A DNA stretch of 64,000 bases from Streptomyces sp. LaPpAH-108 (lineage in GTDB: Bacteria > Actinomycetota > Actinomycetes > Streptomycetales > Streptomycetaceae), in assembly GCF_000373625.1 (NCBI RefSeq), contig NZ_KB891999.1:1-64000 (forward strand), given 5' to 3'. Below the pieces are notes generated by a model. It was not told where the DNA came from, made no database searches, and saw only the letters and a list, made by a program, of their open reading frames with translations. Below are positions 43,616 through 51,521 of this stretch, in pieces. Position 1 is the first letter of the stretch, and each line of letters begins with the position of its first letter. A program made the position numbers and the translations under genes.

Positions 43616-44606
43616 ACCCTGGTGGCGCACCGGCCCACAAGACGTCCATCGCATCGAAGACCGCGTCTCCAGTCTCTACGTCGAACGCTGCCACATCGAC
43701 CGGGACGACAACGCCATCGTCCTGATCAACAAGGCGCGCATCGTCCACGTCCCCGCCGCCTACCTCGCCGTCCTTCTGATCGGCCCGGGCAGCCGTATCA
43801 CCCATGCAGCCGTCACCCTGCTCGCCGACTCCGCCACCTCCGTGTGCTGGGTCGGCGAGCACGGTGTACGCCTCTACGCCTCCGGCCTCAGCACCGCCAG
43901 GGGCTCCCGACTCCAACTCCGCCAGGCATGGCTCGTCACCCGGCCCAAAGAACGCGTCACGGTGGCCCGCCGCATGTACGACCTGCGGTTCCCTGGTGAG
44001 AACACCACTGGCCTGACCCTTCAGCAGCTACGAGGCAGAGAAGGCAGCCGCGTCCGCAAGCTTTACGCAGAGCACTCCGCACGCACGGGCGTGCCCTGGA
44101 CCAAGCGCGACTACAAACCCGGCGACGCATTCGCCGCCGGCGACGACGTCAACCGCGTGCTCTCCGCCGCCAACTCAGCCCTGTACGGCATCTGCCACGC
44201 CGTCATCACCGGCATCGGCACCAGCCCCGCCCTCGGCTTCGTCCACACCGGCTCCGCTCTCTCGTTCGTCCTGGACATCGCCGACCTCTACAAAGCCGAG
44301 CACACCATCCCACTCGCCTTCGACCTCACCGCCAACGGACTCACCTCCGAACGAGACGCCCGCACAGCCCTGCGGGACACCGTCGTCCAGCACAAACTCC
44401 TCCCCCGCATCGTCAACGACATCAAGAACCTCCTCGTCCCGGATAACCCCGACCTACTCGACGAGGAGATCCACGGCCTCTGGAACGAGGACAACACCGT
44501 TGCCAGCGGCGGCCGTAACTGGTCCGACCCCTTCGCAACAGACACCCACCTCGACGTCGTGCCGCCCACGGACAACCCGGGCAACACTCCCGGGGCCGAC
44601 AGATGA
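43608..44606 (+). CDS. cas1e: CRISPR adaptation integrase Cas1e
   Basis: 332 residues. Cas1 inserts new spacers at the leader-repeat junction. Catalytic residues are visible: Glu in GREGSRVRKLY, His in LGFVHTGSALSFVLDIADLY and the following Asp/Glu. The start overlaps cas6e by 8 bp and the end overlaps cas2 by four bases. A Pro/Asp/Thr-rich tail of about 40 residues follows the core. Confidence 0.95.
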   Translation: MAEPWWRTGPQDVHRIEDRVSSLYVERCHIDRDDNAIVLINKARIVHVPAAYLAVLLIGPGSRITHAAVTLLADSATSVCWVGEHGVRLYASGLSTARGSRLQLRQAWLVTRPKERVTVARRMYDLRFPGENTTGLTLQQLRGREGSRVRKLYAEHSARTGVPWTKRDYKPGDAFAAGDDVNRVLSAANSALYGICHAVITGIGTSPALGFVHTGSALSFVLDIADLYKAEHTIPLAFDLTANGLTSERDARTALRDTVVQHKLLPRIVNDIKNLLVPDNPDLLDEEIHGLWNEDNTVASGGRNWSDPFATDTHLDVVPPTDNPGNTPGADR

Positions 44607-44917
44607 GCGCGGGGACCACCGTCGTCATCCTCATTGCCGCACCCCCGGGCCTGCGCGGCCACCTCACTCGCTGGTTCGTCGAAGCCGCTCCCGGCATCTA
44701 CGTCGGAACCCCCAACCCCCGCATCCGCGACCGCCTCTGGACGCTCCTCGCCCAACGCATCGACAACGGGCAGGCCACCATGATCGAACCAGCCCCCACC
44801 GAGCAGGGCTGGTCGGTGAGAACAGCCGGCCACGACCGCTGGACACCGGTCGACTTCGACGGCCTCACCCTCATGGGCCGCCCACGCAACAACGGTACGC
44901 GCACCGAATCCAAGTAA
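44603..44917 (+). CDS. cas2e: CRISPR adaptation protein Cas2e
   Basis: 104 residues of the type I-E form. It starts VVILIAAPPGLRGHLTRWFV, followed by APGIYVGTPNPRIRDRLW, the standard Cas2e core that forms the Cas1-Cas2 adaptation complex. Translation is coupled to cas1 by ATGA. The stop is only 44 bp before the first repeat of array 2. Confidence 0.95.
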   Translation: MSAGTTVVILIAAPPGLRGHLTRWFVEAAPGIYVGTPNPRIRDRLWTLLAQRIDNGQATMIEPAPTEQGWSVRTAGHDRWTPVDFDGLTLMGRPRNNGTRTESK

Positions 44918-44961
44918 ATGAAAACGCACCACTAACTCGACAAACCACCAGGTCAAGAAGT
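44918..44961 (+). promoter_or_regulatory. Leader of array 2
   Basis: A 44-base, A-rich gap between cas2 and the first repeat of array 2, ending GGTCAAGAAGT. The end resembles TTCAGCAAGT next to array 1. It is short for a leader, so the promoter may lie inside cas2. Confidence 0.6.
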
Positions 44962-46637
44962 GTCGTCCCCGCGCTCGCGGGGGTTGCTCGTTCGTCCTGC
45001 CGAAGACCGGGGTGCCCGGCCAGTCGTCCCCGCGCTCGCGGGGGTTGCTCGGCTACAACGGCCGAATGCGAACCGCAGGCGGAGTCGTCCCCGCGCTCGC
45101 GGGGGTTGCTCGGGAGTCTCGTCGTCGATCATGAGGGGGACCTTGTCGTCCCCGCGCTCGCGGGGGTTGCTCCTCGTACTCGATGGGGGCAGGCGTGGTG
45201 AGCCGGGTCGTCCCCGCGCTCGCGGGGGTTGCTCGGCCGGTGGCGACGGGCACCCGCCAGTCCATCTGTCGTCCCCGCGCTCGCGGGGGTTGCTCCGTGA
45301 CCTCCGGCGTCTCCTCGTCGTCCGGGTCGTCGTCCCCGCGCTCGCGGGGGTTGCTCCTTCGCCGTCTCGGGTTGGGGGGCGCACTGTCAGTCGTCCCCGC
45401 GCTCGCGGGGGTTGCTCGCGCGCGCGGGACGCGATCCAGTCCAAGTCCATGTCGTCCCCGCGCTCGCGGGGGTTGCTCGGTGGCCAGTGGGCCAGCGCAT
45501 CGCGGGCACTGGTCGTCCCCGCGCTCGCGGGGGTTGCTCCGGCGACCCGATGATGCAGATGGTCGTCACCATGTCGTCCCCGCGCTCGCGGGGGTTGCTC
45601 GCACGGGCACGGTGTCCCGGCCCGCGGCCGGGTGTCGTCCCCGCGCTCGCGGGGGTTGCTCGTCCCTGCCACGCAGTAGGTTCCCTGGCCTCCTGTCGTC
45701 CCCGCGCTCGCGGGGGTTGCTCGCCACTTGGCGGTGCGGCCCGGCGCGTGCCTGAGTCGTCCCCGCGCTCGCGGGGGTTGCTCACGACACCGCCGCTCGT
45801 GGCTACCGGTTCGGGTCGTCCCCGCGCTCGCGGGGGTTGCTCGACCACATCGGCCGCTTCCTCGAGGACTGCTGCGTCGTCCCCGCGCTCGCGGGGGTTG
45901 CTCCAGCGGCGAGGAGGGGCCCCGGAAGGGGGTGCGGTCGTCCCCGCGCTCGCGGGGGTTGCTCCGGGCGGTCACCAGCGCGTCGAGGAGGGCCAGGGTC
46001 GTCCCCGCGCTCGCGGGGGTTGCTCCTCCCCCTACTCCAACTGGATTTCGGTGTGGTTGTCGTCCCCGCGCTCGCGGGGGTTGCTCCTGCCGGCCAGGGC
46101 AGGGGTGATGGACGTGGCCGTCGTCCCCGCGCTCGCGGGGGGTTGCTCCCCGGCCTTCTACCGCCCGGCGCACGGCACGATGTCGTCCCCGCGCTCGCGG
46201 GGGTTGCTCGACGTTGCCGATCGCGCAGACCACCGCCGGGGCGTCGTCCCCGCGCTCGCGGGGGTTGCTCCAGCCACGCCAGTGCGCACAGGTCGGACGT
46301 GGCGTCGTCCCCGCGCTCGCGGGGGTTGCTCCCCTACGGCAGCCGTACCGAGGCCGCCGCCCACGTCGTCCCCGCGCTCGCGGGGGTTGCTCGCCGATGA
46401 TGGCCGACCTGCGCGAGTCCGGCGCGTCGTCCCCGCGCTCGCGGGGGTTGCTCCTGGCTGCCGTCCGTGTCCGCCCGGCACGCAGGGTCGTCCCCGCGCT
46501 CGCGGGGGTTGCTCCCGCACTCCCTGTCCCTCGCCCGGGTGCCGGGCGTCGTCCCCGCGCTCGCGGGGGTTGCTCGAGCAGCTTGTGCGCCTCCTTGATC
46601 GCGGGAAGGTCGTCCCTGTGCTCGCGGGGGGGTGCTT
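44962..46637 (+). CRISPR. CRISPR array 2, type I-E, 28 repeats and 27 spacers
   Basis: 28-base repeats start at 44962, 45023, 45084, 45145, then every 61 bases (one 34-base spacer before 45207, one 31-base spacer before 45815) up to 46609. The unit is GTCGTCCCCGCG, loop CT, CGCGGGGGTTGCTC, identical to array 1 except for the loop. The repeat at 46120 has one extra G, and the last copy (46609) carries several changes, marking the old end. Transcription is rightward, from the cas2 side. Confidence 0.97.
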
Positions 46638-46955
46638 GGACCCCAAGGCGCTGCTCCCCTTGGGATTTGGGTTGCCCTGGCGTCCGCAGGGTTTACTCAG
46701 CGTTTCGCGAGCGGTAGGCCATGTTTAGCTGCCGCCAGACGCTCTGAGGCAGTGAGTCCCCTTCGTTGGCACTGAGTCCTCGAGAGGTAGATCCTCTCCC
46801 CCGGGTGGTTTGACCAAATCAGTCGAGACCAAGATCCGGACCGTACACGGGCCAACATTCCACCTATCACTGGCCCAGCCCTCGTTTCCCTGGCCGCTGA
46901 ATCGCACAAGCCGTACCACCAGCAAACGAAAAACCTGCCGTCAGCCGTAGTCCCT
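46638..46955. other. Intergenic stretch between array 2 and the integrase remnant
   Basis: 318 bases of lower-GC sequence with no supported gene, repeat or RNA. A plus-strand open frame crosses into the integrase antisense, but it has no known similarity in my reading. Confidence 0.4.
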
Positions 46956-48035
46956 TCAGGCGGCTTCCCACAGACCGGCATCCAGGATGCGGGCGGCCTT
47001 GATGATGCTGTCCGGCATCAGATGCCGGTACGTGCGATAGGTCTCCTCGATCGACTTGTGGCCCATCCACTCCGCCACATCGGTGATCGGTATGCCGTTC
47101 CCGAGCGCGTTCGGGGCGAAATAGTGACGGAAGCCGTACGTTCCGACACCATCCTCCGCTGGAGGTCCTTGAAGAGCCTCTGCACACGCCGGCGTTCCAT
47201 CGGCTCCGTGTAGTACCCGCTCAGACCGCGCAGGAGATAACCCTCCTTCGTGGTGCCGCTCCATCGCTTCCTTCACGGAGCGCGGCAGAGGGACCTCCCG
47301 GAACTCCCCTGCCTTGCGGTGCTTCAGCTTCGCCGGCTTGTGCGTGTTGGAGTGGATCTGCTCGTGCACCCGATAGACGTCGTCCGCCACCACATTGATG
47401 TTCACCGCCCGGGTTTCCCCGTCCGCAAACCGCAGCCCACCATCATGACGATCTCAAGCGCGAGATATTCGTCAGCGACAGTCAGCGCCTTCTTGGCATA
47501 GGCGAGCGATGGGATGACCACCTTCTCGCGAACGTACTCCGGTTCCTGGAATTCCTTCACAGGATCATCCGCCATGGCGCCCTTACCGTATGCGTCCTGG
47601 AGGATCGCCTTGAGGACACGGAAGATGTTCACCTGGTTTCCCGCGCCCCACACCGTCCGTCTCCAACTCGTCCAAGAAGCGCTCAACCACGATAGGAATG
47701 ATGTGCACGTTGATGGAGCCGTCCACGTGCCATCCCGTCGAGTACTCCGCCATCTCGCGCTGATGAGGCCGCCACTGCTTCGTATATTCCGCGATCGTCT
47801 GCTGACCAAGTTCGCGGCGAACCTCGGCAACGGATGGTGCCGTTGTCTTTTTCTCCGCGTAGATCTGCGTGAGGTGCTCGATCGCGTCATCCTGCGTGTC
47901 GTAGCCAACCTCTTCTCGCTGCTTGCCAAGAGCATCCCGGAACCGAATTGTGTACGGGTGCGGGCAACGAGTCGGCCTGGAACAACCGCACTCCTCGAAG
48001 AACGACCCCATCCCACGGGCGAGCTGACGAGCCAC
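46956..48035 (-). pseudogene. Decayed tyrosine recombinase/integrase gene
   Basis: The reading frame starts MARQLARGMGSFFEECGCSR at 48035 and shows an N-terminal SAM-like domain (REMAEYSTGWHVDGSINVHI). It must shift frame near 47640, 47405, 47240 and 47165 to continue as VLKAILQDAYGKGAM, VGCGLRTG (first catalytic Arg region), YLLRGLSGYYTEPMERRR and YGFRHYFAPNALGNGIPITD (box II H/R), with the probable nucleophile Tyr in ETYRTYRHLMP. Four frameshifts make it non-functional as read. It sits beside the right attachment repeat, as integrase genes of such elements do. Confidence 0.85.
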
Positions 48036-48124
48036 GAATCAAGCCGTCCGGGCGAGGCGCCGGGCGGCGCAGCAGGCCCCCGCTACAAGTTCAGGTCAGC
48101 AAGGCGGGACACAGTCCCGTCTCA

Positions 48125-48143
48125 TGCTGACCGTTTGCTGACC
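48125..48143. repeat. Paired TGCTGACC motifs, right end
   Basis: TGCTGACC at 48125 and 48136, 11 bases apart, matching the pair at 33483/33494. They lie between the integrase start and the right attachment repeat, as expected for recombinase arm sites. Confidence 0.55.
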
Positions 48144-48190
48144 TGGACGCGGCAATCAGGGCCCCGACCTGCCAAAACACCCAAACGCTA

Positions 48191-48220
48191 GATCTTCGAC
48201 TTGAACATCGTGCGCAGCAT
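48191..48220 (-). pseudogene. Truncated panD 5' end (10 codons)
   Basis: From ATG 48220 the minus strand encodes MLRTMFKSKI, identical to panD residues 1-10, and then meets TAG. The panD ribosome site AGGAG is also kept. It is the leftover half of the split attachment site. Confidence 0.85.
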
Positions 48221-48284
48221 TCTTGACTCCTGAAAGACGGCTCCCTGCCTGCTTTGTGCAGGTCAAGGGCATCCGTCACTGTAC
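48191..48284. repeat. Right copy of the panD-overlapping direct repeat (att site)
   Basis: This copy matches 33250-33343. It ends on the element side with CTAGATC instead of the panD continuation. Beyond 48285 lies the original panD upstream region, now detached from panD. Confidence 0.85.
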
Positions 48285-48389
48285 AGCGGCGCGCTTTCGG
48301 GCTTTGCTCGACCCCCGCTGCGATCTGCGGTGTTTTGCGCGACTATCTCCCAGGGGGCCGAGGTGGCCGGATCGAGCGGAGGTGTGGGC

Positions 48390-49466
48390 GTGTCGGTCGA
48401 CATGAGCACCGTGGATGAAGCGAAGCTGAACGAACTGCTCGGGAAGGTCGTGGCCGATCTGGGCGCGGTCGCGGCGGCGCCCCTGGTCCTGCTCGGGGAG
48501 CGGCTGGGGCTCTTCCGGGCCCTCGCGGACGGCGAGGCCGTCACGCCGGGGCAGCTCGCGGAGCGCACCCGTACCACCGAGCGCAACGTCCGCGAATGGC
48601 TGGCCGCGATGGCCGCCGGCGGATTCCTCACCTACGAGGGTGACGACCGCTTCCGCATGTCACCGGAGCAGAGCGCGGTCTTCGCCGACGAGAACAGCCC
48701 TGCCTTCGCCCTGGGCGGATACCAGTCGTTCCTGTCGTGCGGCTCGGCCGAGGAACAGGACAGGCTGGAGCGCGCCTTCCGGGACGGCCACGGCGTCGGC
48801 TGGCACGAACACCACCCGGACCTGTTCACGGGGACGGCCCGCTTCTTCCGTCCGGGCTACGCGGCACACCTGGTGGACGAGTGGCTGCCTGCGCTGACCG
48901 GCGTGGTGGAGAAGCTGCGCACCGGTGGCAGGGCGGCCGACGTGGGCTGTGGACGGGGCCACTCCACCGTGATGATCGGCGAGGCGTTCCCGGACGCGCT
49001 GGTGACCGGCTTCGACCATCACGGTCCGTCCGTCGACGCGGCCCGGGAGCTGGCCGCGGAGACCGGTGTCGGGGACCGGGTCTCGTTCGAGGTGGCCGGG
49101 GCCAAGGACTTCGCCGGTGGCCCGTACGAACTGATCGCGTTCTTCGACTGCCTGCACGACATGGGCGACCCGGTCGGCGCCTTGGCGCGCAGCAGGGAGC
49201 AGCTGGCCGAGGGCGGCAGCATCATGCTCGTGGAGCCGTTCGCGGGCGACCGGCTGGAGGAGAACCTCACCCCGCTCGGCCGCACGTTCTACAGCGCCTC
49301 GTCGCTGATCTGCACGCCGGCCTCGCAGTCCCAGGAGGTCGGCCGTGCCCTGGGCGCCCAGGCGGGCGAGGAGCGCACCCGCCAGGTCGCGTCGGAGGCC
49401 GGTCTGACCCGTTTCCGCCGGGCGGCACAGACTCCGTTCAACATCGTCTACGAGGTCCGCGTCTGA
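48390..49466 (+). CDS. SAM-dependent methyltransferase with N-terminal winged-helix
   Basis: 358 residues. The first 100 form a winged-helix/dimerisation-like domain (LFRALADGEAVTPGQLAERT). The Rossmann methyltransferase domain has the SAM motif AADVGCGRGHSTVMIGEAFP and FFDCLHDMGDP. The pattern matches the Rv2258c-like family of O- or C-methyltransferases of unknown substrate. GTG 48390 is preferred over GTG 48330 because GGAGG lies at 48378-48382. Before the insertion this gene was divergent from panD; the original intergenic region is 48221-48389. Confidence 0.85.
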   Translation: MSVDMSTVDEAKLNELLGKVVADLGAVAAAPLVLLGERLGLFRALADGEAVTPGQLAERTRTTERNVREWLAAMAAGGFLTYEGDDRFRMSPEQSAVFADENSPAFALGGYQSFLSCGSAEEQDRLERAFRDGHGVGWHEHHPDLFTGTARFFRPGYAAHLVDEWLPALTGVVEKLRTGGRAADVGCGRGHSTVMIGEAFPDALVTGFDHHGPSVDAARELAAETGVGDRVSFEVAGAKDFAGGPYELIAFFDCLHDMGDPVGALARSREQLAEGGSIMLVEPFAGDRLEENLTPLGRTFYSASSLICTPASQSQEVGRALGAQAGEERTRQVASEAGLTRFRRAAQTPFNIVYEVRV

Positions 49467-49470
49467 CCTC

Positions 49471-49486
49471 GGGGGCTACGGCCCCC
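49471..49486. terminator. Hairpin between convergent genes
   Basis: A perfect six-bp G/C stem (GGGGGC and GCCCCC) with loop TACG lies between the methyltransferase stop (49466) and the oxygenase stop (49498). Short but strong; probably bidirectional. Confidence 0.6.
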
Positions 49487-49497
49487 TCCTGATCTCC

Positions 49498-50742
49498 TCA
49501 GAGAGGCAGCGCCCCGACCTGCTCGCGCGCCCCCTCGAAGAGCATCCGGGCGCGTTTGCGGCGGAACTCCATCCCGGTGCGGTCGAGGTAGCGGCGTCCG
49601 TACTCGGAGCTGCCCACGACGAGCGACGCGGCAAGGTTCTTCGCGACCACGGCCGGGACCACCCACGGGAGCGTGACGGGAAGGCGCAGGTCTTCCAGGC
49701 TCCGCTTGCCGAGGAAGTACCGCAGCATGCTCAGGAGGCGGGCGTGGGCGTAGCGGGCGCGGAGGGAGGTCAGGCGGCCGTGGTCCAGGTGGCGTTCTCC
49801 GTCGACGATCGCCGCTGACAGGGCCGCGCCCGCCGGGGTCTGGCCGTCCTGGGCGAGGAGGACGTGGTAGTTGAAGACGTTCTGCTCGCGTTCCGTGTCG
49901 AAGAGCCAGTCCTCGTGGACGCCGAGGAGCAGGCCGACGTACTTCCACAGGTGCATGACGGCGCGGGAGTCCGCCGCGCTCACGGGCCGGCCGAGGAGGC
50001 GGGCGCCCAGGAGGAGGGTGCTGTTGAACAGGCCCAGGGTGCCGGCCTGGTCGGACTGGTTGATGGGGAGGCCCCAACGGGCGGTGTCCCAGCGGCCGTT
50101 GGTCTCGAAGCGGTCGTTGATCAGGGCGTGCATCGCGCGCACGTGGACCGTGAGCCGGAAGCCCTCCCCGTCGCGTCGCATCCCGCCCGGCTCGACCACC
50201 GCACGCGTCCAGGTCTCGGTCTCGCCGAGCCGCCTCATGGCGTGCGCACCCGACAACCCGCCGGTGGCGACGAGCAGATCGGCGGGGCCGCCGTACCGGT
50301 AGCCGCCGATCAGGGAGAGCTGGAGCAGGACGTCGGTCGCGGTGCGCCCCATCCGCCGTACCACCCCGGCGCCCCGCTCCAGGAGGTCGAAGTCGACCCA
50401 GTCCGGCACCTCGTCGACCACCGCGAAGAAGCGCGGCAGGGCGGGCGGGGCGTCGGGTACGGACCGGACTCCGTCGTCCAGCGCCTTCTTGAACTGGGCC
50501 ATGGTGACGCGTCCGGCGTCAGCAGCGCCGTCCTTGCGCATCGCGCGGACCAGGGCCGCCCCCACCTCGTCGCGGGCGTACATCCGCCGCCCGATCAGGT
50601 CGAGCAGTTCCTCGTCCACCTGATCGACGCCCGCCACGCGCCGCAGCACCCTGCCCATGCGGAGGCTGCGCTCCGGCGCGCCGCGGAAACGGCGCGGATA
50701 CGGAGAGGTCTCCCGCTCGTCTTGTGCGTGCAGTGGAGTCAC
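49498..50742 (-). CDS. MpaB/rubber-oxygenase-like (DUF2236) protein
   Basis: 414 residues. The DUF2236 domain spans about 110-390 with SLIGGYRYGGPADLLVATGG, ETWTRAVVEPGGMRR, VRAMHALINDRF (candidate haem or metal His), LPINQSDQAGTLGLF and HLWKYVGLLLGVHEDWLF. The family includes latex-clearing protein and MpaB, haem-containing oxygenases. GTG 50742 (MTPLHAQDERE) is preferred; the 32-residue longer frame would overlap the divergent regulator gene. It is probably controlled by that TetR protein. Confidence 0.83.
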   Translation of the reverse strand: MTPLHAQDERETSPYPRRFRGAPERSLRMGRVLRRVAGVDQVDEELLDLIGRRMYARDEVGAALVRAMRKDGAADAGRVTMAQFKKALDDGVRSVPDAPPALPRFFAVVDEVPDWVDFDLLERGAGVVRRMGRTATDVLLQLSLIGGYRYGGPADLLVATGGLSGAHAMRRLGETETWTRAVVEPGGMRRDGEGFRLTVHVRAMHALINDRFETNGRWDTARWGLPINQSDQAGTLGLFNSTLLLGARLLGRPVSAADSRAVMHLWKYVGLLLGVHEDWLFDTEREQNVFNYHVLLAQDGQTPAGAALSAAIVDGERHLDHGRLTSLRARYAHARLLSMLRYFLGKRSLEDLRLPVTLPWVVPAVVAKNLAASLVVGSSEYGRRYLDRTGMEFRRKRARMLFEGAREQVGALPL

Positions 50743-50757
50743 GTTTTGATGCTGACA

Positions 50758-50784
50758 CGAGCGATTACTCGCGTTCAATTCGCG
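50758..50784. promoter_or_regulatory. Candidate TetR operator between divergent genes
   Basis: The 56-bp gap holds two small inverted repeats: CGAG-6-CTCG (50758-50771) and CGCG-7-CGCG (50770-50784). Their place between a TetR gene and its divergent neighbour suggests an autoregulatory operator. Binding is inferred. Confidence 0.45.
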
Positions 50785-50798
50785 TTTCCGGAGCGGAC

Positions 50799-51425
50799 AT
50801 GACCTTGGGCTCACCGCAGCGCGCGGCCAGACGGACACCCCGGCAGGACCGGTCCCGTGCCATGGTCGAAAGAATCCTCGCGGCCGGTCGCGAGGTCCTC
50901 ATGGAGCGGGGGTACGAGCGCACCAGCACCAGCCGGATCGCCGCCCGGGCCGGGATCAGCCCGGGGTCGCTGTACCAGTACTTCCCGGACAAGGAGGCGA
51001 TCCTGGACCGGGTGCTCGACCGCTACGTGGAGCGGCTGCACCTTCGCATCACCGACGCGTTCGTGTCCCACCTCGACGCCACCGACAGCGTCCGCAGCAC
51101 GATCGGGGCCCTGCTGGACGCCCTGGAGGGCGACGCCGGTCTGCTCCGCGTGGTCTACGAGCAGCTGCCGCGCAGCGCCAACCCGCAGCGGGCCGAGTTC
51201 GTCCGCCGCATCGACGACCTCGTGACCACCGCTCTCCTCTTCCAGCGCCGCCCGGCCGCGATGCCGGTGCGCTCTGCGGCCTGGATCCTCGTGCGCACCA
51301 TCGAGTCCGTGACGGTCGGCTACGTCCTCGATCCGCCGCCCATCGACCGCGAGTCGATCGTGGACGAACTCACCCGGCTGATCGAGGGGTACCTCGCCGC
51401 ACCGTCCCCACCGGGAGCCACCTGA
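50799..51425 (+). CDS. TetR-family transcriptional regulator
   Basis: 208 residues. The helix-turn-helix is clear: ERTSTSRIAARAGISPGSLYQYFPDKEAI near residues 43-71. The C-terminal ligand domain contains VRSTIGALLDALEGDAGLLR and AWILVRTIESVTVGYVLDPP. ATG 50799 with GGAGCGG upstream is preferred over 50724, which would cross the neighbour's promoter. It likely represses the divergent MpaB-like gene. Confidence 0.88.
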   Translation: MTLGSPQRAARRTPRQDRSRAMVERILAAGREVLMERGYERTSTSRIAARAGISPGSLYQYFPDKEAILDRVLDRYVERLHLRITDAFVSHLDATDSVRSTIGALLDALEGDAGLLRVVYEQLPRSANPQRAEFVRRIDDLVTTALLFQRRPAAMPVRSAAWILVRTIESVTVGYVLDPPPIDRESIVDELTRLIEGYLAAPSPPGAT

Positions 51426-51521
51426 CCCGCGAGCCTCCGTTGCCCGGCGCACACCGGTCCGGCCGCCGCGAAGGCGACCGGATACAGTGCGCGGGACGGC
51501 AGCCCGGTCAGGGAGGGAAGC

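Larger units (their letters stand above)
33250..48284. mobile_element. Putative integrative element carrying a type I-E CRISPR-Cas system, inserted at panD
   Basis: The element is bounded by a near-perfect direct repeat of the panD start region, contains paired TGCTGACC motifs just inside both ends, a decayed tyrosine integrase next to the right repeat, an IS5-type fragment, and the complete cas locus with two arrays. Repeat-start to repeat-start distance is 14.94 kb. Several genes inside (cas3, integrase) use more A/T-ending codons than the flanks. No conjugation or replication genes are present, so it is now probably immobile. Confidence 0.75.

Noticed and set aside
44953..46728. Long open frames on both strands across array 2
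   Set aside because: Same artefact: repetitive EQPPRARGR- and VVPALAGVA-type translations produced by CRISPR repeats.
46638..47213. Plus-strand open frame running into the integrase region
   Set aside because: It is antisense to recognisable integrase motifs and shows no family pattern.
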